From the NCBI GenBank assembly GCA_027487435.1, contig JAIYDP010000002.1, positions 1 to 45,646 on the forward strand: DNA of 45,646 nt, in the 5' to 3' direction. The notes under the pieces are model-generated. The model saw only the letters and a list, made by a program, of their open reading frames with translations, did no database searches and was not told where the DNA came from. The first letter of the stretch is position 1. Every line of letters begins with the position of its first letter. Below are positions 45,200 through 45,646 of this stretch, one piece after another. The stretch is from Verrucomicrobiaceae bacterium (GTDB lineage Bacteria > Verrucomicrobiota > Verrucomicrobiia > Verrucomicrobiales > Akkermansiaceae). The position numbers were made by a program, and so were the translations under genes.

Positions 45200-45499
45200 A
45201 TGAAATACCAAAATTACGCGCTCTTTGCGCTCGCCGCCCTATTCACCGTCAGCTGCAACAAGGAGAAGGCGGCCATCGAGAAAAGTAAGGACGCCACCCA
45301 GAATGCGATTGATCTCCGCAAGGACGAAGTCAATGCAGATGCCAAATTGGCGACAGAAAAAACCGAAGCCAAAGCCGCAATTGCCAAGGCACAAATCCTA
45401 GCGGACAAGGAATCCGAGCAGGTGCAACTCGACGCCGAAAAGAAGAAAGCCGAAGCCCAAGCGGATGCTGCGAAAGCCAAGGTGGATCAGGAGAACTGA
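45200..45499 (+). CDS. Small coiled-coil lipoprotein
   Basis: A 99-residue protein. MKYQNYALFALAALFTVSC is a lipoprotein signal with Cys19 in a TVSC lipobox. The mature part is a Lys/Glu/Ala-rich coiled coil (residues about 25-99), like small envelope spacer lipoproteins. It is 85 nt after the DUF883 stop, and probably in the same transcript. The ATG at 45200 was chosen for the signal peptide; the longer frame overlapping DUF883 is not supported. Confidence 0.82.
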   Translation: MKYQNYALFALAALFTVSCNKEKAAIEKSKDATQNAIDLRKDEVNADAKLATEKTEAKAAIAKAQILADKESEQVQLDAEKKKAEAQADAAKAKVDQEN

Positions 45500-45510
45500 G
45501 CCACATTGAT

Positions 45511-45646
45511 CCTAGAATTCGCAGTTCTAACCACTGATTACGCTGATTTTACTGATTTGAAGAGGGGATTTTGAAGTTTGCTGTTTCACCCAATAGGTGA
45601 AGATGTAGTGTGTTTTATTTTTCAACTTCCTGAGTTGTATCCATGG
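45511..45646. mobile_element. MITE-like element, copy 3 (partial, cut by window end)
   Basis: CCTAGAATTCGCAGTTC starts the element 12 bp after the lipoprotein stop. The next 120 bp are the near-exact reverse complement of about 27960-28094, including TTCACCCAATAGGTGAA. The outer TTAAA is missing at the left edge. The right end lies outside the window. Confidence 0.7.

Overview
The window reads as chromosomal DNA of a Verrucomicrobiota-like bacterium. This is inferred from several things: a decayed GloVer-type anchor repeat (the FYGTT...GGGSSGNRTVF pattern), secreted proteins ending in the short beta-rich domain common in that phylum, a TrhO rhodanese fused to a pseudouridine synthase, and the mix of housekeeping and polysaccharide-acting secreted proteins. 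No rRNA, tRNA or CRISPR array was recognised.

Layout. 1-5 kb: a small secreted protein, the TrhO-RluA fusion, and a tightly coupled PtsN-like EIIA / short Hsp70 pair. 5.2-6.2 kb is a graveyard: a degenerate 21-bp heptad array with the tail of a lost gene, then a GloVer gene split by a 218-bp element with terminal inverted repeats. 6.2-6.9 kb: a PIN toxin-antitoxin pair. 7.3-24 kb is mostly core: trpD, a delta-9-type desaturase, an epimerase-fold protein, a TIM-barrel sugar isomerase, a second PIN module, a Gfo/Idh/MocA dehydrogenase, an SGNH hydrolase, a 3D-domain lipoprotein, two related membrane-anchored proteins, aroE-gltX (ATGA-coupled), a large membrane protein and glutamate dehydrogenase.

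24.4-30.2 kb is accessory DNA. Two hypothetical genes there have the geometry of integron gene cassettes: a 7-mer before each gene is the exact reverse complement of a 7-mer after it, within imperfect palindromes. Next come a secreted calcium-repeat protein, a small membrane protein, a block of dispersed repeats, a 15-unit 21-bp tandem array and the 237-aa gene that follows it.

30.2-35.8 kb carries the most striking gene, a single 1878-aa protein. It joins an archaeo-eukaryotic-type primase (with a Cys-rich PriL-like segment), a reverse transcriptase with recognisable catalytic motifs, about 900 residues of unknown helical sequence, and a C-terminal phosphoribosyltransferase-like domain. It is ATGA-coupled to a truncated type I methylase (hsdM) and followed by a DUF3800 remnant, so it probably belongs to a defence island. 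This is the best candidate for an undescribed system.

36.4-41.8 kb encodes two large secreted BNR_4-type beta-propeller proteins, probably polysaccharide lyases or glycan-binding enzymes. 42.5-45.5 kb is an envelope/stress cluster: a Tyr/Gly-rich lipoprotein, a triple-BON protein, a fasciclin protein, a DUF883/YqjD-like anchor protein and a coiled-coil lipoprotein. Three of these genes share a palindromic GGGGT-N3-ACCC motif placed 18-20 nt before a -10-like hexamer, suggesting one co-regulated set. The window ends inside a third, inverted copy of the terminal-inverted-repeat element.
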